From contig NZ_BJFN01000005.1 in assembly GCF_014189855.1 (NCBI RefSeq), positions 248,001-312,000 on the forward strand: a stretch of 64,000 bases of DNA, read 5' to 3'. This DNA is from Buttiauxella sp. A111. Lineage in GTDB: Bacteria > Pseudomonadota > Gammaproteobacteria > Enterobacterales > Enterobacteriaceae. This document shows positions 8,213-17,952 of this stretch, in pieces. Every line of letters starts with the position of its first letter. Position 1 is the stretch's first letter. Under the pieces are notes generated by a model that worked only from the letters and a program-made list of their open reading frames with translations, was not told the origin of the DNA and ran no database searches. A program made the position numbers and the translations under genes.

Positions 8213-9331
8213 AATCTCCTCCTGCACCTGAATCACCCTTCCAGTAAAGCTGAGCAGCAACACTGCTCACCACACCACTGTTGTCAAGAAGCGGTCAGCA
8301 CGAGGAAGGGTAGGCGGCCAGGCTCATGGAACACCCCATAATCAATAGAAAGTCAGTTTTTATGCAGATGGGCGTTCTGGGGCTGGAATGTCCATAAATA
8401 CCCATAATTAACTCAGTAAATGCGCATGCTATCCATGGAATAAGTGAAGTTTTATTTGGCAATTCTTGCGATTGTCATGGTGCTGTAATGATTATTTATG
8501 GGCATTAGCAGGACAATAGAGGGGATTACGCGTATTTCTTCAGGTTTGTTCTATCCTGCGCAGAAAATAACCTGAGGAAATTATAAGGTTTAAATTCTCA
8601 TGATGTTATGCATTTATATCATAATATGCTGAATATTATAGTATTTTCGTTTGAGATTGGACGAAATAAAATGAGCATTCACGCGCGTAAAATGAGTGCT
8701 CCTTTCATTGGTCAAAAAAAATTTTAAAAAAACTATAATACGGCTAATTAATAATAAAATTCCTGAGCATTCTTAAAAAATCTTATTATTTTTAGGAATT
8801 TTCGCACCTCAAACGAACGATCTCGAGTAGCAGATAACTGCGGGATTTCCATCATCCAAATGGTTTTATTTTCAATTTAATAAAAATTTGTCAGTCGTTT
8901 AATGCAGTTTGTCAGTATATGTATGCCCATGGAGGGCGCAGGGTCTTCAGCGCCTTCATATACAGGCCGCTAGCCGCTTCATTCCTAAGGTAAAATCTTC
9001 AAGATTTCAGGAAAAAATGTCAGAAATATATTTTTACATCATGTGTTTTTTGCAGAAATTGAACAGACTCAATGTAATATTTTATGAAAATATAATTAAA
9101 CCAGTTGGTTAAATAGTCACACAAATAACAAACCAAAGTTATCACTATGCTTTATCTGACATAAATATGTTTTATATCAAATGGTTGGCTCTTAATTGCG
9201 CTCTGATTCAGAGCTTTTGTTTTCTAAATTTCCAAATTCACATTTTCAATTTTTAGCTCATGCCAGATCGGATTAATCCGATAGCATGCATTCATAGCAC
9301 GAATAGATAAAAGTAATTTTATGATTCATGT

Positions 9332-9360
9332 CCACCCATATTTATGGGTGGTTATTTTTT
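9332..9360 (+). terminator. Orphan intrinsic terminator in the capsule upstream region
   Basis: A perfect 9-bp stem CCACCCATA/TATGGGTGG is followed by TTATTTTTT. No gene precedes it on this strand for more than 1.2 kb. It may end a small RNA or act as an attenuator in a very long capsule leader that reads toward wecA-like. Confidence 0.75.
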
Positions 9361-9786
9361 GTCATTTGGATAATATAATTAATTATTACTCTTTATATCT
9401 CCATTAAGTACGCTTTATCTTGTGTGATGTTTCATTTTTTGTGAAATGTTTTTTGTTATTAAAGTGGTTTAAGTGAAGTTATTTTGATGTGAAAATTTGA
9501 AGATTATTTAATTATAATAAACATGACTAATGGTTACGCACGAAAGTACTTTTTAAAGAATCAATTTTGTTTAATTAAATCTTTTTTTAATAATTTAATG
9601 ATGATTAAGTAATCACTGTCTAATTTATTAACAACACGATACCTAATCTTATAAGTTATTGTTTTTAATGATAAAAATGTAATAACAATAAGGGATTATA
9701 ACGAAAATTAATATATTCACTGCTAATAAGACCCGGTGGGTGTGATTTTTGACCTGAAAAATTAGACGTAATAGAATACTTTCGCC

Positions 9787-9800
9787 TCAGAATTATCCCA
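9787..9800. promoter_or_regulatory. Candidate RcsAB/RcsB box
   Basis: TCAGAATTATCCCA matches 10 of 14 positions of the RcsAB box TAAGAATATTCCTA. It lies about 120 bases upstream of the first capsule gene and 88 upstream of the ops element. Rcs control of wza operons is established in relatives; here it is inferred. Confidence 0.4.
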
Positions 9801-9887
9801 TGTTAATTGTATGTATTGACATGGTGACTTATGTGCACATTTTATGAATTTCACTAGTGGTATGTGGATATTTTCGCATTCGCCATG

Positions 9888-9899
9888 GGCGGTAGCGTG
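9888..9899 (+). promoter_or_regulatory. RfaH-recruiting ops element (JUMPstart core)
   Basis: The 12-base sequence GGCGGTAGCGTG is an exact ops element. It lies 24 bases upstream of the first gene of the capsule locus. RfaH recruited at ops suppresses termination and couples translation in long, AT-rich polysaccharide operons, which fits the roughly 19-kb rightward gene run that follows. Confidence 0.93.
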
Positions 9900-9923
9900 G
9901 CTAAAAAGAAATAAGGTATAACC

Positions 9924-11027
9924 ATGAGTAAAGAAATTATCATCATGTTTTCTACAGCGATGACATTCCTCCTCCTCGCTCGCCTGGTTGCCTTAAAATG
10001 CGGTCTGGTCGACAAGCCCGGTGGGCGTAAGCAACACAAAGGGGAAATCCCCCTGGTCGGCGGGATCTCTTTCTACTGCGCAATAGTGATGTTCTACCTG
10101 TTCTGGCCTGAAGTTCTGCCGCACACTGAAGCGCATTTTCTTCCCTACTTATTGAGCATCTCTTTACTGCTGTTTGTCGGTATTGCGGATGACCGCTTCG
10201 ACCTGCCTGTAGTGCCGCGTGTTTTCATCCAGGCGCTGTCCGCGGTCGTCATCATGGTTGACGGCTTCTACCTCCAGACATTCGGCAAGGTTCTGGGTCA
10301 ATACGAGTTACTGCTCGGCCCAATCGGTTACCTGGTGACGCTGTTCGCCACCTGGGCTGCCATCAATGCTTTCAACATGGTTGATGGCGTGGATGGGTTA
10401 CTTGGTTCCGTCGCGAGTGCGACATTTGCCGCATTGATGGTGGCTTTCATGCTGGCAGGGGCACATACGCGAGCCATGTGGTGCCTGCTGATGATTGTTG
10501 CCCTGATCCCTTATTTGATGTTCAACATGGGGTTGGTAGTCAGTAAGCGTTTGAAAGTATTCATGGGTGATGCGGGCAGCATGGTGATTGGCTTCACTAT
10601 GCTGTGGCTCATTATTCTCGGTACCCAGGGTGACGACGCTGTGATGGCCCCAGTAAGCGCATTGTGGATGATAGCGCTGCCGCTCATGGACATGGTGACC
10701 ATCATGGTGCGTCGCCTCCGCCGTGGGCAAAGTCCATTCCATCCTGACCGCGATCATTTGCACCATATTTTAATGCGTAGTGGGTTAACGGGCCGCCAGA
10801 CGGTAGGGGTTATGACCCTGCTAACAGCAACATTTGCCGGCTTCGGGATTGTACTTTCCCAGCTTGGCACACCTGAGTGGCTCTCATTGATTGCGTTCCT
10901 CGTTCTGTTTAGTGGCTATTTTGTCACTAACAACAGGCTGCAAAAACGCAACCCGGATTTAAGAAAGAAACACAACTCGCCTCATAAAATTACAGTTAAC
11001 GGTGACTTGCCTGCGAGCAACCGCTAA
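9924..11027 (+). CDS. WecA-family undecaprenyl-phosphate sugar-1-phosphate transferase
   Basis: This 367-residue polytopic inner-membrane enzyme starts glycan synthesis by moving a HexNAc-1-phosphate from UDP-sugar to undecaprenyl phosphate. Motifs of the WecA/TagO/MraY family are present: DDRFD near residue 89, NAFNMVDGVDGLLG near 147, MGDAGS near 213, and the histidine loop HPDRDHLHHILMRSG near 272. Length equals WecA of the enterobacterial common antigen. No ECA genes are near it, so it is probably a second, capsule-dedicated copy. GlcNAc is the likely sugar by homology. It is the first gene after ops. Confidence 0.88.
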   Translation: MSKEIIIMFSTAMTFLLLARLVALKCGLVDKPGGRKQHKGEIPLVGGISFYCAIVMFYLFWPEVLPHTEAHFLPYLLSISLLLFVGIADDRFDLPVVPRVFIQALSAVVIMVDGFYLQTFGKVLGQYELLLGPIGYLVTLFATWAAINAFNMVDGVDGLLGSVASATFAALMVAFMLAGAHTRAMWCLLMIVALIPYLMFNMGLVVSKRLKVFMGDAGSMVIGFTMLWLIILGTQGDDAVMAPVSALWMIALPLMDMVTIMVRRLRRGQSPFHPDRDHLHHILMRSGLTGRQTVGVMTLLTATFAGFGIVLSQLGTPEWLSLIAFLVLFSGYFVTNNRLQKRNPDLRKKHNSPHKITVNGDLPASNR

Positions 11028-11053
11028 CCCCCCGATTTCTCTTTGTATAAAAG

Positions 11054-11072
11054 CCCAGCGCTGCTGGGTTTT
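11054..11072 (+). terminator. Hairpin/terminator between wecA-like and wza
   Basis: A CCCAGC-GCT-GCTGGG stem, extendable by flanking A/T pairs, is followed by TTTT. It sits inside the capsule locus and would be a natural target for RfaH antitermination. Confidence 0.6.
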
Positions 11073-11100
11073 ACACTATTAAATCAATCAAGTGACCATA

Positions 11101-12237
11101 ATGATGACTGTAAAATTAGCAGCTGTTCCGTTATTGATTTCAGCTGCTTTACTGAGTGGCTGTACTATCATTCCAGGCAGCAATCTCACCACTTCCGGCA
11201 AGACCATCGTCAATAAAGACGACACCAGCGCTAACATCAACGACAAAGTTAACGTCTATACCGTTACCCCAAAGCTGATCGAATCCCTGAGCTCTGCTCC
11301 GGTTGTGGCGCGTACCAACCCGAAGCTGGAAGATGAAGTTCAGAACTACCAATACCGCATTGGTGTGGGCGACGTGCTGATGGTCACCGTGTGGGATCAC
11401 CCGGAACTGACCACTCCCGCAGGCCAATATCGTAGCGCTTCCGACACCGGTAACTGGGTGCAATCAGACGGCACGATTTTCTACCCGTACGCGGGCAAGG
11501 TAAAAGTCGTTGGCCGCACACTGACCCAACTGCGCGAAGAGCTGACCGATAAACTGGCGGCTTACATTGAAACCCCTCAGATTGACATCAGCGTTGCCGC
11601 ATTCCGCTCGCAAAAAGCGTATGTAACGGGTGAAGTTGTGCGTTCTGGCCAGCAGGCCATTACCAACGTGCCATTAACCATTATGGATGCGATTAACCAG
11701 GCCGGCGGCCTGGGCGAAAGTGCTGACTGGAACAACGCGGTGCTGACCCACAATGGCAAAGACGAGCGAATCTCTCTCCAGGCGCTGATGAAAAACGGCG
11801 ACCTGCAACAAAACCGCCTGCTGTACAACGGCGACATTCTGTATGTTCCGCGCAACGATGACCTGAAAGTGTTCGTAATGGGTGAAGTGAAGAAACAGAC
11901 CACCCTGAAAATGGACCGCAGTGGTATGACTCTGACCGAAGCGCTGGGCAATGCGGAAGGTATCGACCAGATGAGCTCTGACGCGACCGGGATTTTCGTT
12001 ATCCGTTCCAACCGTGGGAAAGACGCCAGCGGCAAGATTGCCAACGTCTACCAGTTGAATGTTTCTGATGCTACCGCGCTGGTGATGGGAACTGAATTCA
12101 AACTACAACCGTATGACATTGTGTATGTCACTACCGCACCACTTACCCGATGGAACCGCGTAATAAGCCAGCTAGTACCAACCATTTCTGGGGTTCACGA
12201 CCTGACCGAATCCGCTCATTTAATTAAGGTCTGGTAA
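11101..12237 (+). CDS. wza: Outer-membrane polysaccharide export lipoprotein Wza
   Basis: Wza forms the octameric outer-membrane channel through which capsule leaves the cell. The protein has 378 residues. The signal peptide ends in the lipobox LLSGC with the lipidated cysteine at residue 21. The polysaccharide-export signature [20 protein letters not shown] and the SLBB segments ([17 protein letters not shown]) are close to E. coli Wza, which has 379 residues. The ATG at 11101 is preferred because it reproduces the family N-terminus; a GTG nine bases earlier is possible. Genes wzb and wzc follow. Confidence 0.95.
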   Translation: MMTVKLAAVPLLISAALLSGCTIIPGSNLTTSGKTIVNKDDTSANINDKVNVYTVTPKLIESLSSAPVVARTNPKLEDEVQNYQYRIGVGDVLMVTVWDHPELTTPAGQYRSASDTGNWVQSDGTIFYPYAGKVKVVGRTLTQLREELTDKLAAYIETPQIDISVAAFRSQKAYVTGEVVRSGQQAITNVPLTIMDAINQAGGLGESADWNNAVLTHNGKDERISLQALMKNGDLQQNRLLYNGDILYVPRNDDLKVFVMGEVKKQTTLKMDRSGMTLTEALGNAEGIDQMSSDATGIFVIRSNRGKDASGKIANVYQLNVSDATALVMGTEFKLQPYDIVYVTTAPLTRWNRVISQLVPTISGVHDLTESAHLIKVW

Positions 12238-12239
12238 CT

Positions 12240-12674
12240 ATGTTTGATTCTATTTTAGTGGTTTGCATTGGCAATATTTGCCGCTCCCCGACCGGGGAGC
12301 GTTTAATGCGCCAGGCCCTGCCTGGTAAAAAGATTGATTCCGCGGGGCTGGGTGCATTGGTAGGGGAAGGGGCGAATGCCATGGCTGCTGAAGTCGCCGC
12401 CGAGCATGGGCTATCGCTTGATGGACATTGCGCGCAGGCTTTTTCATCAAGCCTTGCAATGCAATACGACCTGATTCTGGTTATGGAAAAATCCCACCTC
12501 GAGCGTATTAAGAAAAGCTATCCAGAAGTGAGTGGCAAAACCATGTTATTTGGCCACTGGCAAAATCAGCTGGAAATCGGCGACCCGTATAAGAAAAGCC
12601 GTGAAATGTACCAACTGGTTTATACACAACTAGCCCAAAGCACCGCGCGTTGGGTCCTGGCGTTAAAGAAATAG
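12240..12674 (+). CDS. wzb: Low-molecular-weight protein-tyrosine phosphatase Wzb
   Basis: Wzb dephosphorylates the C-terminal tyrosines of Wzc so that the kinase can cycle during polymerisation. The 144-residue protein has the catalytic P-loop CIGNICRS at residues 9-16 and the general-acid DPY motif near residue 115. It starts two bases after wza and precedes wzc by 23 bases. Its base composition is like wza and the core genome. The sharp AT shift begins with the next gene. Confidence 0.95.
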   Translation: MFDSILVVCIGNICRSPTGERLMRQALPGKKIDSAGLGALVGEGANAMAAEVAAEHGLSLDGHCAQAFSSSLAMQYDLILVMEKSHLERIKKSYPEVSGKTMLFGHWQNQLEIGDPYKKSREMYQLVYTQLAQSTARWVLALKK

Positions 12675-12697
12675 ACACCGTAAAGAGATGCCGTTAA

Positions 12698-14845
12698 ATG
12701 TCAGAACAAAGTCAAACTATTAACAAAAAAAGCAACAATGAAAAAGAAGTATCACTACGTGAGATGATTGGGGTACTGGTTGATAACAAATGGAAAGTGA
12801 TTGTTACAACGACACTTTTCTTCATTATCAGTATTTCTTATGCACTTTTAGCAACGCCTATATATAGCGGCAGTGCATTGATTCAGGTGGAACAAAATAC
12901 TGGGGATAGCATGTTAAGCAAAATCTCAGACATGCTTCCAATGGCTGGCGGAAAACCAGCTTCACAGACAGAAATTGGTCTTCTAAAATCGCGTATGGTT
13001 TTAGGACAAACTGTAGACGATTTAAGTCTTGATACTGTTATAGAGGAAAAATATTTTCCACTTTTGGGAAAGGGTCTTTCAAGATTAGAAGGGAAGAAAA
13101 AAAGCAATATTGCAATCTCCCGTCTAGTTCTACCAGAAGATTTACTAGATAAAGTATTTACCCTTTCTATAATTTCTCCCTCAACTTATGAAGTTAGGAT
13201 TGGCAACGATGTCATAACTGGTAAACTAGGGAAACTATTGATTAAAGATGATATTAATCTATTAGTAAGTGGTATAGATGCTGCTGTAGGCACAACCTTT
13301 AATGTTGTAAAACAATCAAAATTGACAGCAATTAATGAATTGGGGAAAAAGTTCACTGTCGTTGAACAAAATAAAGATAGTGGTCTATTACTATTAACTT
13401 ATAAAGATGAATCTATCAAACATGCAACACAGGTGCTAAATAGTATCAGTAATAATTATCTGCAACAGAATGTAAGTCGTAAATCTGAAGAAGCTGCAAA
13501 AAGCCTTGAATTTTTAAAGGAACAGTTGCCTGTAATTCGAGGTAGACTGGATGAGGCAGAGAATCGCTTAAATATGTATCGTCAACAGAATGAATCTGTT
13601 GATTTATCATTAGAAGCAAAATCTCTACTTGATAGTACCGTTTCACTGGAAACGCAGTTAAATGAATTGACATTTAAAGAAGCTGAAATCTCAAAGCTGT
13701 ATACTAAAGATCACCCTGCATATCGTACTCTTCTTGAAAAAAAATCAGTTCTTCAAAAAGAAAAAGATAAACTGAATGTCCGTATTGGTAATATGCCAAA
13801 AACTCAACAGGAAATATTAAGCCTTACTCGAGATGTTCAGTCTGGGCAGGAAGTATATATGCTCTTGCTGAATAAACAGCAAGAGCTTAGTATCAACAAA
13901 GCGAGTACTGTTGGGAATGTACGCATAATTGACAATGCTTTAGCTGATACTAAGCCTGTTGCCCCTAATAAAATACTGATAGTAGTAATTGGTTTGATTT
14001 CTGGGCTGTTAATCTCAACAGGATATATCCTCCTACTCAAATTCTTGCATAATGGATTGGAAAGCAGTGAAGATATTGAAAGTTTAGGGATGAATGTTTA
14101 CGCTTCAGTACCAGTTTCCAACTGGTTAAAAGATAAGAATGTTCTTTTAAGGAACAAACGTAAAATTATTCGTTCTACAACCTTTTTAGCAAAAGAAAAC
14201 CCTAGTGATTTAGCTGTGGAAGCTCTGAGAAGCCTTCGAACCAGCCTGCACTTTGCAATGATACAGGCTAAAAATAATATTATTCTAATTTCTGGAGCAA
14301 CACCGGAGGCAGGTAAGACTTTCGTCAGCAGCAATTTGGGGGCTGTCATAGCCCAGGCTGGTAAAAAGGTATTGTTGATAGATGCAGATATGCGTAAAGG
14401 ACAGATGCATTATGTTTTAAATTGTAATGATCGAGTAGGGCTTTCTTCAGTGCTAAGTAAGCAGGTAGAATTTACAGATGCAGTGCAGGATACTTCGATC
14501 GAAGGACTTGATTTTATGTCGCGTGGCCAAATTCCGCCAAATCCTTCCGAATTACTTATGAGTGAGGACCTTAATGTATTGCTTATCTGGGCATCCAAAC
14601 ATTACGACTTAGTCATTGTTGACACACCTCCAATTCTCGCAGTATCAGATGCATGTATTACTGCAAAGTACGCGGGGACTATAATGTTAGTTGCACGTTT
14701 TCATACTAATACACTTAAAGAAATTGAAGTTGCGGCGCGCCGTTTTGAGAAAAATGATTTAGTAATAAATGGAGTTATTTTTAACGGTGTAGAAAAACGA
14801 GCGGCAAATTATTACGAATATGGAGCATACAAATATTATTCATAG
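12698..14845 (+). CDS. wzc: Tyrosine autokinase and chain-length regulator Wzc
   Basis: Wzc is an inner-membrane polysaccharide co-polymerase with a cytoplasmic BY-kinase domain. The 715-residue protein has a first membrane segment near residues 33-53 (VIVTTTLFFIISISYALLA), a long periplasmic coiled-coil region and a second segment near 427-447. The kinase shows Walker A GATPEAGKT near 534, Walker A' LLIDADMRKG near 559 and Walker B VIVDTPP near 640. The C-terminus is a tyrosine cluster, NYYEYGAYKYYS. The gene is clearly richer in A+T than wza and wzb, so it appears to have moved with the serotype-specific block. Confidence 0.95.
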   Translation: MSEQSQTINKKSNNEKEVSLREMIGVLVDNKWKVIVTTTLFFIISISYALLATPIYSGSALIQVEQNTGDSMLSKISDMLPMAGGKPASQTEIGLLKSRMVLGQTVDDLSLDTVIEEKYFPLLGKGLSRLEGKKKSNIAISRLVLPEDLLDKVFTLSIISPSTYEVRIGNDVITGKLGKLLIKDDINLLVSGIDAAVGTTFNVVKQSKLTAINELGKKFTVVEQNKDSGLLLLTYKDESIKHATQVLNSISNNYLQQNVSRKSEEAAKSLEFLKEQLPVIRGRLDEAENRLNMYRQQNESVDLSLEAKSLLDSTVSLETQLNELTFKEAEISKLYTKDHPAYRTLLEKKSVLQKEKDKLNVRIGNMPKTQQEILSLTRDVQSGQEVYMLLLNKQQELSINKASTVGNVRIIDNALADTKPVAPNKILIVVIGLISGLLISTGYILLLKFLHNGLESSEDIESLGMNVYASVPVSNWLKDKNVLLRNKRKIIRSTTFLAKENPSDLAVEALRSLRTSLHFAMIQAKNNIILISGATPEAGKTFVSSNLGAVIAQAGKKVLLIDADMRKGQMHYVLNCNDRVGLSSVLSKQVEFTDAVQDTSIEGLDFMSRGQIPPNPSELLMSEDLNVLLIWASKHYDLVIVDTPPILAVSDACITAKYAGTIMLVARFHTNTLKEIEVAARRFEKNDLVINGVIFNGVEKRAANYYEYGAYKYYS

Positions 14846-14916
14846 GGTATTCATAAAGTCAGTGATCATAGCTATTACTATTTAACCATGGCGTTAAAGC
14901 ATATAAAGGAGGGGGA

Positions 14917-15309
14917 GTGGGAAGAATTATCACATTTGGAACGTTTGATGTATTTCATGTAGGGCATGTTAATATATTAAAACGAGCGGCTGAGCTTGGA
15001 GAGCATTTGATTGTCGGTGTCTCGTCAGATGAATTAAACTATTCAAAGAAAAATAGGTACCCAATTTACTCTCAGTCTGACCGAACAACGATAATTTCAT
15101 CGCTGAAGTTTGTGAATGAAGTTTTTATTGAGGAGTCATTGGAGAAAAAAATAGAGTACATAAAAGAACATAAAGCAGATATATTAGTTATGGGTGATGA
15201 TTGGGAGGGGCGATTTGATTGGGTTAAAAGTGCTTGTGAAGTAATATATTTACCAAGAACTCCTTCAATTTCGACAACGGAAATTATTGAAATAGTGAAG
15301 ACTATTTAA
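14917..15309 (+). CDS. tagD: Glycerol-3-phosphate cytidylyltransferase (TagD family)
   Basis: TagD makes CDP-glycerol from CTP and glycerol-3-phosphate, the activated donor for poly(glycerol phosphate). The 130-residue protein shows the nucleotidyltransferase motif GTFDVFHVGHVNILKRA with the HxGH signature at residues 14-17. It ends with RTPSISTTEII, equivalent to the TagD RTxGISTT motif. The start is GTG with a strong AAAGGAGG ribosome-binding site. A glycerophosphotransferase gene two genes downstream would use its product. Specificity for glycerol rather than another polyol is inferred from similarity. Confidence 0.9.
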   Translation: MGRIITFGTFDVFHVGHVNILKRAAELGEHLIVGVSSDELNYSKKNRYPIYSQSDRTTIISSLKFVNEVFIEESLEKKIEYIKEHKADILVMGDDWEGRFDWVKSACEVIYLPRTPSISTTEIIEIVKTI

Positions 15310-15466
15310 ATTAATAATACGTGATGGAGTTTTTTCTATTAATGTATTGGCAACGATTCTAAACTTTACTGGGAATAGAGCCAATGACAGGCATGATTAA
15401 CTAAGAATCATTGGTGTAATTACATTGTAATGTTTTGTATGGACGCCCTTGAATTGGCAATTAAAA

Positions 15467-16693
15467 ATGGTTCAAGTTTTGAGTAACAAAAAATCACTAA
15501 TAAAGAATATATTTTTACTATTTGCATTGCAGTTCTTTAACTATGTTGCACCATTTTTAATTTTGCCATACTTGGCAAGGTCTTTTTCTGTTGTGACATT
15601 TGGGAGTTATATTTATTATATTACAATAGCACAGTTTTTGGCTATTTTTATTGGTCTAGGATTCGACTTGTCTGCACCAAGAAGAATATGCAAAGTAAAT
15701 AGTGAATTTTTAAATAATTATGTGTCAGTGGTTTACTGTCTAAAACTCATCGCATTAATTTTTTCGAATGTAGTTATAGTTATTTTTCTACTAATAGTTG
15801 GAAAGTACGAAAGCGTAATGATGTTCTCACTGTTTATTACAGGTTTAGGGCTAACTCTCACCCCTCAATGGTTTTTTAGTAGCGTTCAAAGAATGGGGGT
15901 TGTAAGTTTAGCTGGCATAGCTACAAAAGCAATGTTTCTATGCTTTGTATATGCATTCATTAAAAATGATGAAGATCTACATATATTGTATTTTTTGTAT
16001 TCTGTGTCATTCCTTCTTCCTGGTATATTTTGTTCTGTGTATTTAAAGACGAGCTATAATATAAAATTAAAAATTAGGAAGAATATGCTGGTGTTAATCT
16101 TTAAAGATACGATTGATTTTTTTATATCTCGCTTAGTTGTTTCATTGTATACAACAAGTTGTGGGCTTATAATAGGAACTCTAAAGGGGGCTTATTCATT
16201 ATCAATATACTCTGTTTCAGAAAAATTATATCTAGCCGCTCAATCACTAATCTATCCTGTGACGAATTCATTGTACCCATACATTTCACAGCAGCAAAAT
16301 AAACGGTTTGCAATTCTAGTTTTTTATTGTGGGGTTATTATTTCTTGCATTGGAGTTATAGCTGGCTGCTTTATATCAAGGGATGTATTGTTATTTGTAT
16401 TCGGCGAAAAATATCTTCAAAGCAATGATGTTTTAAAAGTATTTATATTTACACTAGGCGTCACTTTCCCTTCAGTTATACTTGGGTACCCAATATTGTC
16501 CTCGTTTAAATTATCTAAGTATACTAATAAAAGTGTTTACTATGGAGCTGTAATATTTTTTATTTCGATTACTTATTTTATTATAACAAACACTTTATCT
16601 CCAGTTACTATGGCTTCTTGTGTGTTACTTTCAGAAACTATAGTGTTTTTATACAGGCTTGGTGTTTTTTACACTAAATTTATCAGGGTTTAG
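15467..16693 (+). CDS. wzx: Wzx-type polysaccharide flippase
   Basis: This 408-residue protein is almost entirely hydrophobic, with about 12 predicted membrane helices. Its N-terminal LLFALQFFNYVAPFLILPYLAR pattern, interrupted by charged residues, is typical of the MOP/PST flippases that carry lipid-linked repeat units across the inner membrane. The start is uncertain: an ATG at 15467 is given, but an in-frame TTG at 15449 is possible, and neither has a strong ribosome-binding site. It sits between tagD and the glycerophosphotransferase. It is very AT-rich, like its neighbours. Confidence 0.85.
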   Translation: MVQVLSNKKSLIKNIFLLFALQFFNYVAPFLILPYLARSFSVVTFGSYIYYITIAQFLAIFIGLGFDLSAPRRICKVNSEFLNNYVSVVYCLKLIALIFSNVVIVIFLLIVGKYESVMMFSLFITGLGLTLTPQWFFSSVQRMGVVSLAGIATKAMFLCFVYAFIKNDEDLHILYFLYSVSFLLPGIFCSVYLKTSYNIKLKIRKNMLVLIFKDTIDFFISRLVVSLYTTSCGLIIGTLKGAYSLSIYSVSEKLYLAAQSLIYPVTNSLYPYISQQQNKRFAILVFYCGVIISCIGVIAGCFISRDVLLFVFGEKYLQSNDVLKVFIFTLGVTFPSVILGYPILSSFKLSKYTNKSVYYGAVIFFISITYFIITNTLSPVTMASCVLLSETIVFLYRLGVFYTKFIRV

Positions 16694-16694
16694 A

Positions 16695-17900
16695 ATGAAG
16701 TTAATAGTTAAAATTATGCTCTTATGGCCGATGTATTTCTTGATTGGTTTTTTTTCCAGAAATAAAAAAATATGGTGCTTTGGGAGTTATAAAAATAAAT
16801 TCAATGACAACACTAAGTATGCATATATTAAATGTAGTTATAAGTACCCTGATGTAAAATGCTATTGGGTTACTGATGATAATGAATTGATAACAGAACT
16901 TTCAAAAATAGGATTGCATGCAGTTAAAAGGAGGAGTTTGCGAGGATTATATATAATGTCACGGGCTTGCGTATATTTTGTATCCTCATATACTACCGAT
17001 ATCTTTTTCTGGACATCAAATCGTTGTTATTATGTAAACTTATGGCATGGTTTACCTTTAAAAAAGATAGAGTATGATATCGATAATGGGCCATTATGTG
17101 ATAAGTATAATAGTAACAGTGTAATAAAAAAATTTCTGTACAAGGTTAAAGAACCTGAGTGTTTTAAGCAACCTAATTTGATGTTTGCGCCTAGTGATTT
17201 TTGGGTAAATATTTTATCAAAAGCCTTTAATATTGGTAGTGAGAGGTTCATACGATGTGGTTCACCTCGTACAGATGTTTTCTTTGAAAAAAAACTAACT
17301 AGATTGAATGATGTGAACTACGAGGAAAAATTTCATTTAAAACTTAAAGCGAAACAATTCAAAAATATTTTATTAATGCCAACTTTTAGAGATAGTGGTG
17401 TTGACTACTTTCAAATGGCTAAGTTTAATTTTGGAATTATGGAAGAATTTCTAAGATATAATAGCTGTCAGTTATACGTAAAGTTACATCCTAGTGATAA
17501 TCACTCCAAAGCAATTGATTTTTCTATCTATAAACATATTCATCTTATCAGCGAAGAAATTGATGATATATACCCTTATTTAAGTGCCTTTGATCTATTA
17601 ATTACAGATTACTCATCAATATATCTCGATTATATTTTGTTGAATAAAGAAATTTTATTCTATTGTTTTGATTTAAATGATTACATGCTTAATTCTCGAA
17701 GCCTTTATTTCAATTATGAGGAGTTTACCCCAGGTTATAAAGCTAGGGATTTTGAACAATTGATGTCCAGAATAAATGATTTCGTAGTGAAGGATATTCG
17801 TTATGATAGAACTGTTTTCATAAGTGAATATTTTTCTAGTGATGACTCTTATATTAATTCTGATGCAATATATGAGCATGTCAGAAAAGTTCATAGTTGA
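16695..17900 (+). CDS. CDP-glycerol glycerophosphotransferase (TagB/TagF family)
   Basis: This 401-residue enzyme should transfer glycerol-phosphate from CDP-glycerol to a lipid-linked glycan or polymer. Family motifs (PF04464) are visible: YVNLWHGLPLKKIEYD near residue 113, CGSPRTDVFF near 187, LLMPTFRDSG near 227, KLHPSDNHSKA near 267 and DLLITDYSSIYLDYI near 300. The N-terminus is hydrophobic and may bind the membrane. The length resembles TagB (a single primer transfer) more than the longer TagF polymerase, but this does not settle the activity. The tagD gene lies upstream. The start follows wzx by one base. Confidence 0.88.
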   Translation: MKLIVKIMLLWPMYFLIGFFSRNKKIWCFGSYKNKFNDNTKYAYIKCSYKYPDVKCYWVTDDNELITELSKIGLHAVKRRSLRGLYIMSRACVYFVSSYTTDIFFWTSNRCYYVNLWHGLPLKKIEYDIDNGPLCDKYNSNSVIKKFLYKVKEPECFKQPNLMFAPSDFWVNILSKAFNIGSERFIRCGSPRTDVFFEKKLTRLNDVNYEEKFHLKLKAKQFKNILLMPTFRDSGVDYFQMAKFNFGIMEEFLRYNSCQLYVKLHPSDNHSKAIDFSIYKHIHLISEEIDDIYPYLSAFDLLITDYSSIYLDYILLNKEILFYCFDLNDYMLNSRSLYFNYEEFTPGYKARDFEQLMSRINDFVVKDIRYDRTVFISEYFSSDDSYINSDAIYEHVRKVHS

Positions 17901-17952
17901 TAATACATTTGGAGATGAGAGTTGTTGATTGTTGCAATAATATAGGCTGCAT

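Larger units (their letters stand above)
8213..9923. other. Long AT-rich intergenic region upstream of capsule locus
   Basis: About 1.7 kb without a convincing gene, much richer in A+T than the flanking hyp and wecA genes. Visible structure includes an inverted repeat GAGCATTCA...TGAGTGCTC at 8673-8701, a 9-bp perfect inverted repeat AAAATTCCT...AGGAATTTT at 8756-8802, an orphan terminator at 9332-9360, an RcsAB-like site at 9787-9800 and the ops element at 9888. The rest reads as a long regulatory or decayed region typical of AT-rich capsule leaders. A frame at 8909-9112 has no family features. Confidence 0.6.

Noticed and set aside
8909-9112. 67-codon plus-strand frame in the AT-rich region before the capsule
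   Set aside because: No ribosome-binding site, no recognisable domain, and its composition matches the noncoding surroundings.
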